From: a virus
Strand: one strand, 5' to 3'
Length of the DNA stretch: 64,000 nt
IMG/VR virus record: IMGVR_UViG_3300008117_000023
Span: 47,582-111,581 of that record
Below the pieces are notes generated by a model. That model was not told the origin of the DNA and made no database searches. It saw nothing but the letters and a program-made list of their open reading frames with translations. Positions 1 through 8,060 of this stretch are shown here, piece by piece; the stretch's first letter is position 1; each line of letters starts with the position of its first letter. A program made the position numbers and the translations under genes.

Positions 1-423
1 TATCAAACAAATGTAAATATTTTTGGATTACCTGGAGAAGAATGGACTAATCTAAAAATGAGTTTTATTTGGAGTTGTTTTGCTTATCTAAAAAGAGACG
101 TTCCAATTAAAACAATTAAAAGCTGGGGGTATATGACATCACTGTCCTACACCGTAGAAGATAGAAATACTTATTGGCATCAGCATCTTAGACAAGATTC
201 TAAAGTTATAAGCGGAGTATACTATCTTCAATTACCATCAGGTGTTGATATGTCAACTGCTGGAACCGAGTTCGCTCCGCAAGGGCCAGAAAACCCTGGA
301 CATCACTTCGCTGAAGCTCGAATAGGGCATTGGATCATTTGGCCCGGAAAAACTTGGCATCGTCCAGGAATTCTGCAGAGTCAAGAAGATCGCTTTATTG
401 TTGCGGCTGATTTAGAGTTTTAA
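1..423 (+). CDS. 2OG-Fe(II) oxygenase-like protein (5' end cut by window)
   Basis: The frame is open from base 1, so the gene starts outside the window; at least 140 residues are visible. The visible part has a double-stranded beta-helix feel: a YWHQHLRQDS segment, a VYYLQLP strand, then WPGKTWHRPGI near the end, like the iron-binding His and late His/Arg strand of the small phage 2-oxoglutarate/Fe(II) dioxygenases. Such enzymes hydroxylate protein or nucleic-acid substrates; the substrate here is unknown. It is followed 27 bases later by an AbrB-like gene. The assignment rests on motif pattern only. Confidence 0.55.
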   Translation, partial: YQTNVNIFGLPGEEWTNLKMSFIWSCFAYLKRDVPIKTIKSWGYMTSLSYTVEDRNTYWHQHLRQDSKVISGVYYLQLPSGVDMSTAGTEFAPQGPENPGHHFAEARIGHWIIWPGKTWHRPGILQSQEDRFIVAADLEF

Positions 424-450
424 TATAAGTACTTAATCATGGAGAAAAAA

Positions 451-660
451 ATGGAAGAAAAAGAAGCTAAACGCTGGGTATTTAAAGCAGAGGATATTTT
501 TGAGGACATTCCCACAGATCCTGAGAACTGTCTAATGAAAATTCCTGAAGAAGTATCTAATGCTATAGGGCTAGCACCTGGCGATCGAGTAAAAGTTTTA
601 TGGGGTGATCAGGGCACTATTATTATAGAAAAGGCAAAAGAAACAGATGCCAAAGAATGA
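451..660 (+). CDS. AbrB/SpoVT-like swapped-hairpin DNA-binding protein
   Basis: Small protein of about 69 residues. The second half (IPEEVSNAIGLAPGDRVKVL, then TIIIEK) has the AbrB/MazE/SpoVT pattern: a helix start, an LxxGDxVxV strand and a closing strand. These domains dimerise and bind DNA as regulators or antitoxins. I chose the ATG at 451 because GGAG lies 7-11 bases before it; an upstream ATG at 439 is in frame but lacks a good site. No toxin gene is adjacent. It overlaps the IF-1 gene by 14 bases, so the two are co-transcribed. Confidence 0.6.
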   Translation: MEEKEAKRWVFKAEDIFEDIPTDPENCLMKIPEEVSNAIGLAPGDRVKVLWGDQGTIIIEKAKETDAKE

Positions 661-868
661 CGATCTACTAGAAGTTGAGGGCGAAATAGTAGAGGTTTTA
701 CCAAATCAAACATTTAACGTACTATTAGATGTGAACAAAAGCATGATTGTCTGCTACACCAGCGGACGTATGCGTCAAAACAAAATCCGATTAGTAGCAG
801 GAGATCGTGTAAAAGTAGAAATGAGCTCATACGATCTATCCAAAGGACGTATTTCATTCCGTATATAA
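647..868 (+). CDS. infA: Translation initiation factor IF-1 homologue
   Basis: The 73-residue product has the length of bacterial IF-1 (71-73 aa) and aligns end to end with it by eye: LxVEGxIxEVLPNxxFxV in the first two OB-fold strands, SGRMRQNKIRL in the middle, GDRVKVE, and the hallmark YDLSKGRISFR at the C-terminus. IF-1 binds the 30S A site with IF-2 and IF-3 and sets initiation fidelity. The start overlaps the end of the AbrB-like gene. The N-terminus and the DVNKS loop differ from typical host proteins, so this is a diverged phage copy, presumably tuning initiation on phage mRNAs. Confidence 0.93.
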   Translation: MPKNDDLLEVEGEIVEVLPNQTFNVLLDVNKSMIVCYTSGRMRQNKIRLVAGDRVKVEMSSYDLSKGRISFRI

Positions 869-892
869 TATTGGGTTTTAACTCCGATAAAC

Positions 893-920
893 TTGACTGT
901 TAATTTTTTTCGTGTAAAGT
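893..920 (+). promoter_or_regulatory. Sigma70-type promoter
   Basis: TTGACT at 893-898 and TAAAGT at 915-920 with a 16-base spacer, upstream of the gene at 964. A weak hairpin ACAGTAG/CTACTGT follows in the leader. Confidence 0.5.
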
Positions 921-963
921 GTAAATACAGTAGTGAATAGTTCTACTGTTTTGGAGAAGTACC

Positions 964-1482
964 ATGCAGATCTACACCAAAGGAAGTACACGAAAAACCC
1001 AAAAAATCGTTAAGGATTTGACTCGCTTCTGCGCAGAAATGCTCATGAGCAAGCGCCTTGCAGACGGTTTGTTGATCCGTATAGAATTTATTAAAGATCT
1101 TGACAATCAGTATGATGGCGATTGCGAGTATGTTGATGAAGAATCCCGCCCAAAAGAGTTCCTTATTAGAGTTAACAACTCATTAAAATTAAGCAAAAAA
1201 CTTAGAACCATATGCCATGAAATGGTACATGTAAAACAGTATGCAACAGGTGAAATGAAATACATGAGCCGTCCTGCCCGTTTTACCAAATTCCAAGGCA
1301 CACTTTACCCAGACGAATTTGACTATTGGGATAGTCCGTGGGAAATTGAAGCATTTGGACGTGAACCCGGATTGTATACCAGATGGATCGATTCTAGAGG
1401 TCATACCAAAAACATCATTTTTGACACACGTCACGTAGACGACGATATAACTTCTGAAGAGATAGAATATATTAAAGGTTGA
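964..1482 (+). CDS. HExxH zinc metallopeptidase-like protein
   Basis: 172 residues with ICHEMVHVKQYATGEMKY: an HExxH zinc site (HEMVH) in a helix, as in SprT/WSS1-like and related minimal metallopeptidases. An acidic third ligand could be in the later DSPWEIEAFGREPG segment, which is also present in its shorter paralogue at 7187-7591 (MPWEQDAFARQEI). The shared PWExxAF motif suggests one phage family with a conserved active site. GGAG lies 8 bases before the ATG. Target proteins are unknown. Confidence 0.6.
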   Translation: MQIYTKGSTRKTQKIVKDLTRFCAEMLMSKRLADGLLIRIEFIKDLDNQYDGDCEYVDEESRPKEFLIRVNNSLKLSKKLRTICHEMVHVKQYATGEMKYMSRPARFTKFQGTLYPDEFDYWDSPWEIEAFGREPGLYTRWIDSRGHTKNIIFDTRHVDDDITSEEIEYIKG

Positions 1483-1507
1483 CTGCCGTTTAGATTGATA
1501 CTATAAT
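1479..1507 (+). promoter_or_regulatory. Sigma70-type promoter
   Basis: TTGACT 1479-1484, 17-base spacer, TATAAT 1502-1507. It starts in the stop codon region of the preceding gene and drives the DGQHR/HNH pair. Confidence 0.8.
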
Positions 1508-1541
1508 ATGTACTGTTATAGGCAACTACTAAAGGCAACAC

Positions 1542-2741
1542 ATGGCTTACCCAAAAAAAGTAACTGATCTTTTTGGACAAGATCTTTTCAAACTACTTGG
1601 TCCCAAAAAAGATCGCGTTCAATGGAACTCGCTCTCTTTCAAAGAAAAAGAAGAGCGTATCAAACACATCCCCGTTTATATTAGTACTCGTAGACTAGGT
1701 AAAACTCCTAGCTTTGAAGACATGTTAGTGGAGTGCTTCCGTGTGCTATCAAATCTTGGATCAAACAATCCGTTGCGTGGAATTGACTTGCCCGAATTAA
1801 ACAGTCTACTGAATGCAAGCAGTATTCATAATACTCCACCATTAAATTACTTTGGCGGGCTAACTAAAGTTGAAGAACTATACAAGAACGCAGAAAAACA
1901 AAGAGATATTTTTCTGAAACACATTCTTGTTGATCTAGTGTTTCAATTTGAACCCGGACTAGTATTTCCAGGTGTGGGGCGAAAAGATTCGCAAGGACGC
2001 ATCTTTGTTAATGATGCCCAACACCGTACACTAGCATGTATGTTTTTTGGAATTGAAGAAGTTCCTCTTAACTACATCCTAAGTGACGACGAATACTGGG
2101 ACGTTCAACAATATGCGGCTATCAATATTAATAGTCTGCAATGTTCTGACTTTGACAAGTTTCGTATTCGTGTGCAACGAGGCGAAGCAAGCGTACAGGC
2201 TAAGTTCTCTGTTGATCCTGAAGACCAACTATGCATGGACATGAATGATGTGTTTCAACGCAACGATATTATTGTAGTTGAAAAGGGTGACAAAGAAGTA
2301 AGCATTAACAGCAAGGTGCTAACAGGTATTGGTAACATGGTCAAGTACTGGAAAGACTACGGCCCTAGCATTTCTACTCGTGCTATTGAGCTAAATGCTG
2401 TGATGTTCCCTACCAGCACATTTCAAACTGCTAATAGCTGGGGGCTGATGGAGTTTCTTAAAGCGCAGGATAACACTATTAATCCTATGCTAATGGACTA
2501 TGCTATTCAGCAGGCAATTAAAACTTGGTTGCCCAAAGACAATCATGGTAACAAACTGCACGATCAAATTAAAAAGAAGTGCAAAGAAGATAACGAAATC
2601 AATTCTATCCGTTTTGAGCCTATGGTGATTGCTGAAGGTATTCGACAGCTCTGCGAAGCCTACGGTGGCCCTGTAACCTGGAACTGGAATGAGCCACAGT
2701 GGACTGAAGAAAAGTTTGAGTTTGAATTGGACCTTGTTTAA
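1542..2741 (+). CDS. DGQHR/DndB-like domain protein
   Basis: 399 residues. Around residues 155-165 it has IFVNDAQHRTLACMFFGI followed by VPLNYIL and a run ending YAAININ, which matches the DGQHR-domain pattern (NDxQHR, then an asparagine-rich helix start) found in DndB-like and ParB-like proteins. DndB is the transcriptional regulator of phosphorothioate DNA modification; other DGQHR proteins sit in defence and mobile-element loci. It shares one base (TAATG) with the following HNH gene, suggesting a functional pair. The role in the phage is not known. Confidence 0.6.
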   Translation: MAYPKKVTDLFGQDLFKLLGPKKDRVQWNSLSFKEKEERIKHIPVYISTRRLGKTPSFEDMLVECFRVLSNLGSNNPLRGIDLPELNSLLNASSIHNTPPLNYFGGLTKVEELYKNAEKQRDIFLKHILVDLVFQFEPGLVFPGVGRKDSQGRIFVNDAQHRTLACMFFGIEEVPLNYILSDDEYWDVQQYAAININSLQCSDFDKFRIRVQRGEASVQAKFSVDPEDQLCMDMNDVFQRNDIIVVEKGDKEVSINSKVLTGIGNMVKYWKDYGPSISTRAIELNAVMFPTSTFQTANSWGLMEFLKAQDNTINPMLMDYAIQQAIKTWLPKDNHGNKLHDQIKKKCKEDNEINSIRFEPMVIAEGIRQLCEAYGGPVTWNWNEPQWTEEKFEFELDLV

Positions 2742-3235
2742 TGTGCAATGACTATACAAAAGTCAATGCTCTGATTGAGGAACGCAAGCAGAATCCCTTC
2801 AAAGGGTTGTGTGAAGCTACATACATCAGCGACAGAATTTATTCTGAATTTGCAAAACGCAAAGATCTTAAATGGGTCAAAGTTCAAGATCTTAGACTCA
2901 AGTATCGTTGGTCAGATGCAGAGGCTCAGCTGATGTATGCTAAAACTCTAGACGGTTGGACGGACGGAGTTGGTGTTTACAGATTGTTTGACTTTGGTAA
3001 AGGTGAAAACAAAGTAGTTAAAGAAGATGGCATTGATAAACTGTTTCACGAACCTCAGCATGATCATATTGTTAGTCGAGACGAAGCTAAACAATTGGGC
3101 TGGACTGATGAACAAATTAATCATCCAAATAATTTGCAGTACATTAGTGCTATCCAAAATTTTATGAAAAGAAACTTTACCAAAAACATGTGGGAAGCAG
3201 TAAGTCCAACAGTGGGCAATCTTTTCAAAAAATAA
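2741..3235 (+). CDS. HNH endonuclease-like protein
   Basis: 164 residues. The C-terminal half carries HDHIVSRDEA, then NHPNNLQYIS and NFMKRN, fitting an HNH/beta-beta-alpha-metal core (DH, N, then a conserved N). The N-terminal half is not recognisable. Start ATG overlaps the stop of the DGQHR gene. It may be a nuclease partner of that protein, or a homing-type endonuclease. Confidence 0.6.
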   Translation: MCNDYTKVNALIEERKQNPFKGLCEATYISDRIYSEFAKRKDLKWVKVQDLRLKYRWSDAEAQLMYAKTLDGWTDGVGVYRLFDFGKGENKVVKEDGIDKLFHEPQHDHIVSRDEAKQLGWTDEQINHPNNLQYISAIQNFMKRNFTKNMWEAVSPTVGNLFKK

Positions 3236-3236
3236 C

Positions 3237-3265
3237 TTGACAGCTAACATATTTGAGTATATAAT
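3237..3265 (+). promoter_or_regulatory. Sigma70-type promoter
   Basis: Perfect TTGACA (3237-3242), 17-base spacer, perfect TATAAT (3260-3265). Drives the operon starting at 3298. Confidence 0.88.
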
Positions 3266-3297
3266 ATACACATTACTTAGGCATTGAGAGGCATACT

Positions 3298-4122
3298 ATG
3301 AGCAAACTTCCTGACCCAAACGATCTTGATTGGGGCGCAATGAGCAAAAAACAATTCAAGTATATGGAAATGGCTTACGAGCTTGCTGACGAAGAAGACG
3401 AAGCTCTTACTAGGCCTAAGACTCGAGTACAGCCCCTAAAGAAAAAAATGTTCAAAACTCAGGAAGTACTAGCTGTGGCATTTGCGGCTCAGGCTAGAAA
3501 CAGTGGCTATGTTAAAGTTACTGAACGTTTTAACGAACCTGAGAACAAGACTCGTTTTGCAAATAAAGAACTGGTAAAATTTCATTACGCTGAACCTTCG
3601 CAGTGGATTCCACCAGACCATATTCCGTTAACAGTAACAGAAGATGACTATGAAAATGTAGACATTGCTCTTAAACATTTTAGACGCTATACTCTAGGTG
3701 TTATTGGCAATCAACTCACTGGCTTCCAGAAAGATGTATTTGATGCAGTTAATTTGGACGAAGTGGACGGCGGAAAACTAGGTGTCTTATCCTATGTTCC
3801 AGAATTGGTAAAGCGCGAAGTTGAAGAAAATAAATTTAAGAAGCTGTTGCGTACAGAATATCATGCTAGTCAAGACATAGGCAAAGAAGGCGATTCCATT
3901 GAAGGTGTAATGAAGATTCTTAGCCGATTCTATTCAGAGCAATGGCAGAGCTATAACTATGTTGCTGACTATATGGGTAACCTAGTTAGCTTTATGAACA
4001 AGTACGAACACGCAGTTGACGAAAGAAAGAAGTTTAAAGCCAAAGTTAAAGGACACGGAAAAAATAGAACTTTTGAAGTTCCTGAGACTAGGCTTAATCA
4101 CGTTAAATTATATAAAGTATAA
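3298..4122 (+). CDS. Hypothetical protein, 274 aa
   Basis: Not recognised. Soluble, charged, mainly helical protein with a lysine-rich tail (FKAKVKGHGKNRTF). First gene behind a consensus promoter; GAGAGG lies upstream of the ATG, and the metallophosphatase gene follows after 2 bases, so the two are likely translated together. Confidence 0.75.
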   Translation: MSKLPDPNDLDWGAMSKKQFKYMEMAYELADEEDEALTRPKTRVQPLKKKMFKTQEVLAVAFAAQARNSGYVKVTERFNEPENKTRFANKELVKFHYAEPSQWIPPDHIPLTVTEDDYENVDIALKHFRRYTLGVIGNQLTGFQKDVFDAVNLDEVDGGKLGVLSYVPELVKREVEENKFKKLLRTEYHASQDIGKEGDSIEGVMKILSRFYSEQWQSYNYVADYMGNLVSFMNKYEHAVDERKKFKAKVKGHGKNRTFEVPETRLNHVKLYKV

Positions 4123-4124
4123 CA

Positions 4125-4982
4125 ATGAAAATTACAGTTGTATCAGATCTGCATTTAGAGTTTTCTGATTGCTACGATATTAAGAACGCAGACAATGCTG
4201 ATGTTCTGATTCTCTCAGGCGACATTATGGTTGCTGAGGATCTGCACGACCATCCAAACTTTGATTTCAATCCTTATAGTCATGGTGCGTTTGCTGACCT
4301 TGGTCGCAAGCAACAACGAGTAGCCACCTTCCGTGATTTCTTAAAGCGGATGAGCAACTTGTTTCCACATGTAATCTATATTGCAGGTAATCATGAGTTC
4401 TATCATGGCAAGTGGGTTAAAGGTATTCAGTACCTCAGAGATGAGTGTGCTAAGTTTCCTAATGTCTACTTCTTAGAGCGTGATGTTAAAGTTATTGACG
4501 ATGTTGTGTTTGTCGGCGGAACTTTGTGGACTGACATGAACAAGCATGATCCGTTGACTCTGCATGCTGTGCGTGATATGATGAACGATTTCCGCATCAT
4601 TAAAAACGATGAAAGAGGATTCACTCCGTTAAAACCTGCTGACACAGTTATTCGTCACCGTGAAACGCTTCAGTATGTTAAGCATATTCTTAGCGAACAC
4701 AAAGACAAACGCTGTGTAGTAGTTGGACATCATAGTCCTAGTTTGCAAAGCATACACCCTACATATGCAAGTGAGTTTTTGATGAACGGTGCATATCACA
4801 GTGATTTGAGTGAGTTCATTTTGGATCATCCACAAGTCAAACTGTGGACACACGGACATACTCATCATCCGTTTGATTATATGATTGGCGAAACACGAAT
4901 TGTGTGTAACCCACGTGGTTATGAAAACGATGGTTACAGCGAAGACACAGGTTGGAATCCAAACATCATAATTGAAGTCTAA
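4125..4982 (+). CDS. Calcineurin-like metallophosphoesterase
   Basis: 285 residues with all metallophosphoesterase blocks in order: VVSDLHLEF near the start (D8, H10), LSGDIM, AGNHEFYHG around residue 90, VVGHHSPS, and THGHTHHPF near 243. These residues bind two metal ions and hydrolyse phosphomonoesters or diesters. Family members act on nucleotides, 2',3'-cyclic RNA ends or proteins; the substrate cannot be told from sequence. A second, shorter family member lies at 26873-27430. Confidence 0.88.
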   Translation: MKITVVSDLHLEFSDCYDIKNADNADVLILSGDIMVAEDLHDHPNFDFNPYSHGAFADLGRKQQRVATFRDFLKRMSNLFPHVIYIAGNHEFYHGKWVKGIQYLRDECAKFPNVYFLERDVKVIDDVVFVGGTLWTDMNKHDPLTLHAVRDMMNDFRIIKNDERGFTPLKPADTVIRHRETLQYVKHILSEHKDKRCVVVGHHSPSLQSIHPTYASEFLMNGAYHSDLSEFILDHPQVKLWTHGHTHHPFDYMIGETRIVCNPRGYENDGYSEDTGWNPNIIIEV

Positions 4983-4983
4983 C

Positions 4984-5217
4984 GTGAGCGAAGATATCTT
5001 TGCTGACTGGAAGAAGAATCGGTTCATAGTGGCCGATTCTTCTCTTACCGGTACAGAAAAACACATAATAGTTTTAACTGATTTAGCATACTGGATAGAA
5101 CATGCTGATGCTCTTGTAGAATGGTGCAGACATAATCCAAAAGCACAAACGCAGGGTATGACAGTTGAAATATCAGATGACAAAACTCTAACGCATTTTA
5201 TATTAAAGTGGACATGA
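4984..5217 (+). CDS. Small hypothetical protein, FxLRW-tail family
   Basis: About 77 residues from a GTG at 4984 (a TTG at 4972 is the alternative start). It ends in ISDDKTLTHFILKWT. The ending, acidic stretch then hydrophobic FxLxW, recurs in the genes ending at 5471, 9388, 9609 and (weakly) 30742, so this is a paralogous phage family of unknown function. Overlaps the next gene by ATGA. Confidence 0.65.
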   Translation: MSEDIFADWKKNRFIVADSSLTGTEKHIIVLTDLAYWIEHADALVEWCRHNPKAQTQGMTVEISDDKTLTHFILKWT

Positions 5218-5471
5218 ACATAGAACAAGATATCATTAATCGGGCTGGTAAGCGAATGTCCGACGAGATAGACTTTCATATCTTATCCGAAATGTTGATT
5301 GAATTAGGTTGGACTAAAATTGTGCTCAAACCAATGACACAAGAAACAGGGCAAGTTCTTGACACTTGGGTTGAGAAAAATGTCAAAGGACCTTTTGAGA
5401 CAATGGGCTTAGTGTGGTTGTTTCAAGATTCTAAAGATGCTACAATGTTTATTTTACGGTGGGTCTCTTAA
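5214..5471 (+). CDS. Small hypothetical protein, FxLRW-tail family
   Basis: 85 residues, ATGA overlap with the preceding paralogue fixes the start at 5214. Ends FQDSKDATMFILRWVS, the family tail. Contains TWVEKNVKGPF and VWLFQDS, as in the paralogue at 9385-9609 (KWCIDQFGARW, YRFCFADEQD). Function unknown. Confidence 0.7.
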   Translation: MNIEQDIINRAGKRMSDEIDFHILSEMLIELGWTKIVLKPMTQETGQVLDTWVEKNVKGPFETMGLVWLFQDSKDATMFILRWVS

Positions 5472-5930
5472 ATGAAAGTTATTTTCTATAAAAAAATTGG
5501 ACGCAAGTACGAAGCTGTATCAGAATACGACAACGAACTATTAGATGCGTTTCCCAAAGGTGATCATTTAGTGTCCGTTTACCCAGGCGGTGGCAGTAGA
5601 CGTTTTAACATTGATCCAAACTATGCGGCTATGATTGCCGCTGGGCGTGTTGCTGAAGATGCTATCTGTCGTAAGATACAGGAAGCTACAGAACTACGCC
5701 CAATGAGCAGAGAGATAGACGAACACACTCAACGCAAATGGAAAGAATTTATTTCTGACGTGCCGGAAGAATTTCGTTTCATGTTTTCACATGGTTCTGC
5801 TCGAGATGCTGCCGAAGCTGGGGTCAAAGCCATGCAGGAAGAGGCAGACAAATTAATGACAAATCATGCTGTGCGCAAGGCATTTGAAAAATTTTTATTG
5901 GTTGCAAATTTAACAAAGGAAAATCACTAA
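5472..5930 (+). CDS. Hypothetical protein with NxxVRxAxEKF tail
   Basis: 152 residues. The C-terminal NHAVRKAFEKFLLVANLTK resembles the ends of the genes at 9612-9998 (NPSVRIAWEKYQTLLRL) and 10915-11319 (NPSVQLAWEKYKLLAGL), a second small-protein family in this operon. Starts directly after the preceding stop. Confidence 0.7.
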   Translation: MKVIFYKKIGRKYEAVSEYDNELLDAFPKGDHLVSVYPGGGSRRFNIDPNYAAMIAAGRVAEDAICRKIQEATELRPMSREIDEHTQRKWKEFISDVPEEFRFMFSHGSARDAAEAGVKAMQEEADKLMTNHAVRKAFEKFLLVANLTKENH

Positions 5931-6106
5931 TGGCAAAAATTGTTCTATCATTTATCATCTTATCTTTTATTTTCTATTTTGGCATTACTGCTGTAAGATC
6001 AATGTCAGGAAAAGAGAAATGGGCCTTGACAAAAACTGTAGCATACAGTACAATTGTCGCATTACTAGCTGTTCTAGTGATGATGGTAATCGTAATTTTA
6101 TTCTAA
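5930..6106 (+). CDS. Small membrane protein, two TM segments
   Basis: 58 residues starting with ATG overlapping the previous stop (TAATG). Two hydrophobic segments (IVLSFIILSFIFYFGI and STIVALLAVLVMMVIVILF) are separated by a basic loop (RSMSGKEKW). Directly precedes the Band-7 lipoprotein, 9 bases apart, so it may act with it at the membrane. No known family recognised. Confidence 0.7.
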   Translation: MAKIVLSFIILSFIFYFGITAVRSMSGKEKWALTKTVAYSTIVALLAVLVMMVIVILF

Positions 6107-6115
6107 GGAAACACA

Positions 6116-6910
6116 ATGAAACGTATTTTTACTCTTGCAGTTCTTGCCGCCGCAGTTCTTGCTACTGGATGTACTCGTATCGAAACTGGTGAAGTTGGTG
6201 TACGAGTTGGATTTGACAAACAGGTACAGCCAGGTGAGCTGTTGCCCGGCTCGTTCAATCAAGTGTTGATTGGTGATGTGCTAACATTTCCAATCAAGGA
6301 TGTTAATGTTACACTAGAGAATATGACTCCAGTGGCCAAAGACAACTCAACAATGAAAGACTTGGATGCTGTGGTTGTTTACAACATCAATCCACAACAA
6401 GTGTCTGAACTGTACGCTACAAAGAATAGAGCATTTCACGCAGAGTTCAAAGGCGACACCTATGTGATGTACAACTACATTGTTCAGAATGCTCGTAATG
6501 CTATCTACAAGGCCGCACGTAAGTACGAAGCACTGGATATGGCAGACAACCGCGGTGAAATGGAAAAGTTCATCCAGGAAGAAATTGTTCGAAACCTAGC
6601 AGACGAAAAGTTGGACGGCAGTATTATGATTAGCCAAGTGCTGATTCGTAACGTTGTGCCAGCAGACAGTGTTGTTGAAAGTGCTAACGCATTGGTTCGA
6701 AGCAAGAACGAATTGAAGCAGAAGGAAGTTGAAGTTAAGACTGCTGAAGCCGAAAGCCGTAGAATGGCAGCACTAGCCAACAACTCAGGTGCAAGTATTC
6801 AGTTCATGCAGGCACAGGCCATGTTGAACATCAGTGAAGGTATTAAGAACGGACAGGTACAGACCATTGTTGTGCCCAGTAACTTTAATGCATTAATGAT
6901 GAACAAATAA
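6116..6910 (+). CDS. SPFH/Band-7 (prohibitin-like) lipoprotein
   Basis: 264 residues. Signal peptide with lipobox LATGC gives lipidation at Cys19. Then comes a Band-7 domain (GEVGVRVGFDKQVQPGELLPG; AVVVYNINPQQVSELY; DGSIMISQVLIRNVVPADSV) and an Ala/Glu-rich coiled coil (KNELKQKEVEVKTAEAESRR), the order seen in prohibitin/HflK-C-type proteins. These form membrane rings that modulate proteases. The lipoprotein anchor instead of a TM helix is unusual. GGAA precedes the ATG. Confidence 0.85.
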   Translation: MKRIFTLAVLAAAVLATGCTRIETGEVGVRVGFDKQVQPGELLPGSFNQVLIGDVLTFPIKDVNVTLENMTPVAKDNSTMKDLDAVVVYNINPQQVSELYATKNRAFHAEFKGDTYVMYNYIVQNARNAIYKAARKYEALDMADNRGEMEKFIQEEIVRNLADEKLDGSIMISQVLIRNVVPADSVVESANALVRSKNELKQKEVEVKTAEAESRRMAALANNSGASIQFMQAQAMLNISEGIKNGQVQTIVVPSNFNALMMNK

Positions 6911-6912
6911 TT

Positions 6913-7107
6913 ATGGATATGAATCAAGCGGCTGTATTTTTAGCAGGAAGTATTTTAATAATGTTAGGATTTGTTATTGTTGTAGCAGGAACCATCGCTA
7001 TAAACAATATGATCCATAAATATTGGAAACCAGTAAAGATATGGACATTTGAATCATATCCCCCCAGCGTTATGATACAGCAGAAAGACGAAAATAAAAC
7101 TACGTAA
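6913..7107 (+). CDS. Small single-TM protein
   Basis: 64 residues: one TM helix (AGSILIMLGFVIVVAGTIAI) and a polar C-terminus. It lies 2 bases after the Band-7 gene and before a terminator, so the 58-aa protein, Band-7 and this protein form a membrane cassette. Function unknown. Confidence 0.65.
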   Translation: MDMNQAAVFLAGSILIMLGFVIVVAGTIAINNMIHKYWKPVKIWTFESYPPSVMIQQKDENKTT

Positions 7108-7120
7108 TGTCTGTATAAAG

Positions 7121-7148
7121 AAAAGGGTCTTGACGACCCTTTTCTTTT
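7121..7148 (+). terminator. Rho-independent terminator overlapping a promoter
   Basis: AAAAGGGTC (7121-7129) pairs with GACCCTTTT (7135-7143), loop TTGAC, then CTTTT. The loop supplies the -35 box of the next promoter. Confidence 0.85.
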
Positions 7149-7158
7149 GTGCTATAAT
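7130..7158 (+). promoter_or_regulatory. Sigma70-type promoter with -35 in a terminator loop
   Basis: TTGACG 7130-7135, 17-base spacer, TATAAT 7153-7158. The -35 box lies in the loop of the terminator hairpin of the upstream operon. Confidence 0.85.
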
Positions 7159-7186
7159 ACACAAATAGCAACACAGAAAGAATCCT

Positions 7187-7591
7187 ATGGAATTCAAAGT
7201 CAGCGGTAGTAAACGAAATAAAAAGTTTGTAGAAGCTATTCTTCCTAGTTTGATTACACAACTTGGTTTGGATTCAAGTCGTAAGGCTGTTATAATCCAA
7301 ATTGAAGATGACGGAACAGCTAATATGGGATCAACTATTCCTGTTGACGTGTTAGACTCTTATATTGTTGTAGTTAAGCCACATCGTAATCTTAAAGAAA
7401 TTGGGTTTACACTAGCACATGAAATGGTGCATGTCCGTCAAATGGCCAAGGGCATACTAAAAAGTGTCAAAAATGGTTATACGTGGGCCGGCAAGCGTTA
7501 TAGCAACAAAACAAAATATTTAGATATGCCCTGGGAACAGGATGCATTTGCTCGGCAAGAAATTATTTTTCGTAGGGCGATTGAAGAATGA
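7187..7591 (+). CDS. HExxH metallopeptidase-like protein (short paralogue)
   Basis: 134 residues with LAHEMVHVRQMAKG (HExxH) and DMPWEQDAFARQ, the same two blocks as the 172-aa protein at 964-1482. The same fold and a zinc-dependent activity are likely; target unknown. First gene behind the promoter at 7130-7158. Confidence 0.6.
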   Translation: MEFKVSGSKRNKKFVEAILPSLITQLGLDSSRKAVIIQIEDDGTANMGSTIPVDVLDSYIVVVKPHRNLKEIGFTLAHEMVHVRQMAKGILKSVKNGYTWAGKRYSNKTKYLDMPWEQDAFARQEIIFRRAIEE

Positions 7592-7770
7592 ACGAACGAA
7601 TTCAAGAACTTGAAATCCAATGTTGGGAGCCTCGTCAGTATGGACCTGCTTGGTTTAACTCAACAAAGTTCGCCGAGTTGATTGTTCGGGAATGTATGTC
7701 TAATTTATATCTACATGGGTATGACGATGCTAGGGCACAGATTAAACAGCATTTTGGAGTTGAAGAATGA
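7588..7770 (+). CDS. Small protein, FAELIVREC family (copy 1)
   Basis: 60 residues, ATGA overlap with the previous gene. Contains KFAELIVREC and a C-terminal IKQHFGVEE, both shared with the next gene. Families of such small proteins are common in T4-like environmental phages; function unknown. Confidence 0.7.
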   Translation: MNERIQELEIQCWEPRQYGPAWFNSTKFAELIVRECMSNLYLHGYDDARAQIKQHFGVEE

Positions 7771-8060
7771 ATGAACGAATTAAGACCCTAGCCAAAGTCG
7801 CTGGCTACGATGAAATTAACAAAGCCGCAATGAAGTTGATAGGGTTTGACCCAGAAAAGTTCGCCGAATTGATTGTGCGAGAATGTTGTCTAGCATTGAA
7901 TCCCATGTTGCGTGATATGATCAGTCGCGGGCAGGGAGTAGACATGATTAAACTACATTTTGGAATGAATCCCAAAGAAATCACAACTGCTATGCTTGAC
8001 GCCTCCATTGCACAATGCGAACAAGAATTAGTAAAAAAGAATGAACGAACAGATGTTTGA
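7767..8060 (+). CDS. Small protein, FAELIVREC family (copy 2)
   Basis: 97 residues; shares MNERI, EKFAELIVREC and IKLHFGM with the preceding gene, so it is a tandem duplicate with an added C-terminal helix. Start fixed by ATGA overlap. Confidence 0.7.
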   Translation: MNERIKTLAKVAGYDEINKAAMKLIGFDPEKFAELIVRECCLALNPMLRDMISRGQGVDMIKLHFGMNPKEITTAMLDASIAQCEQELVKKNERTDV

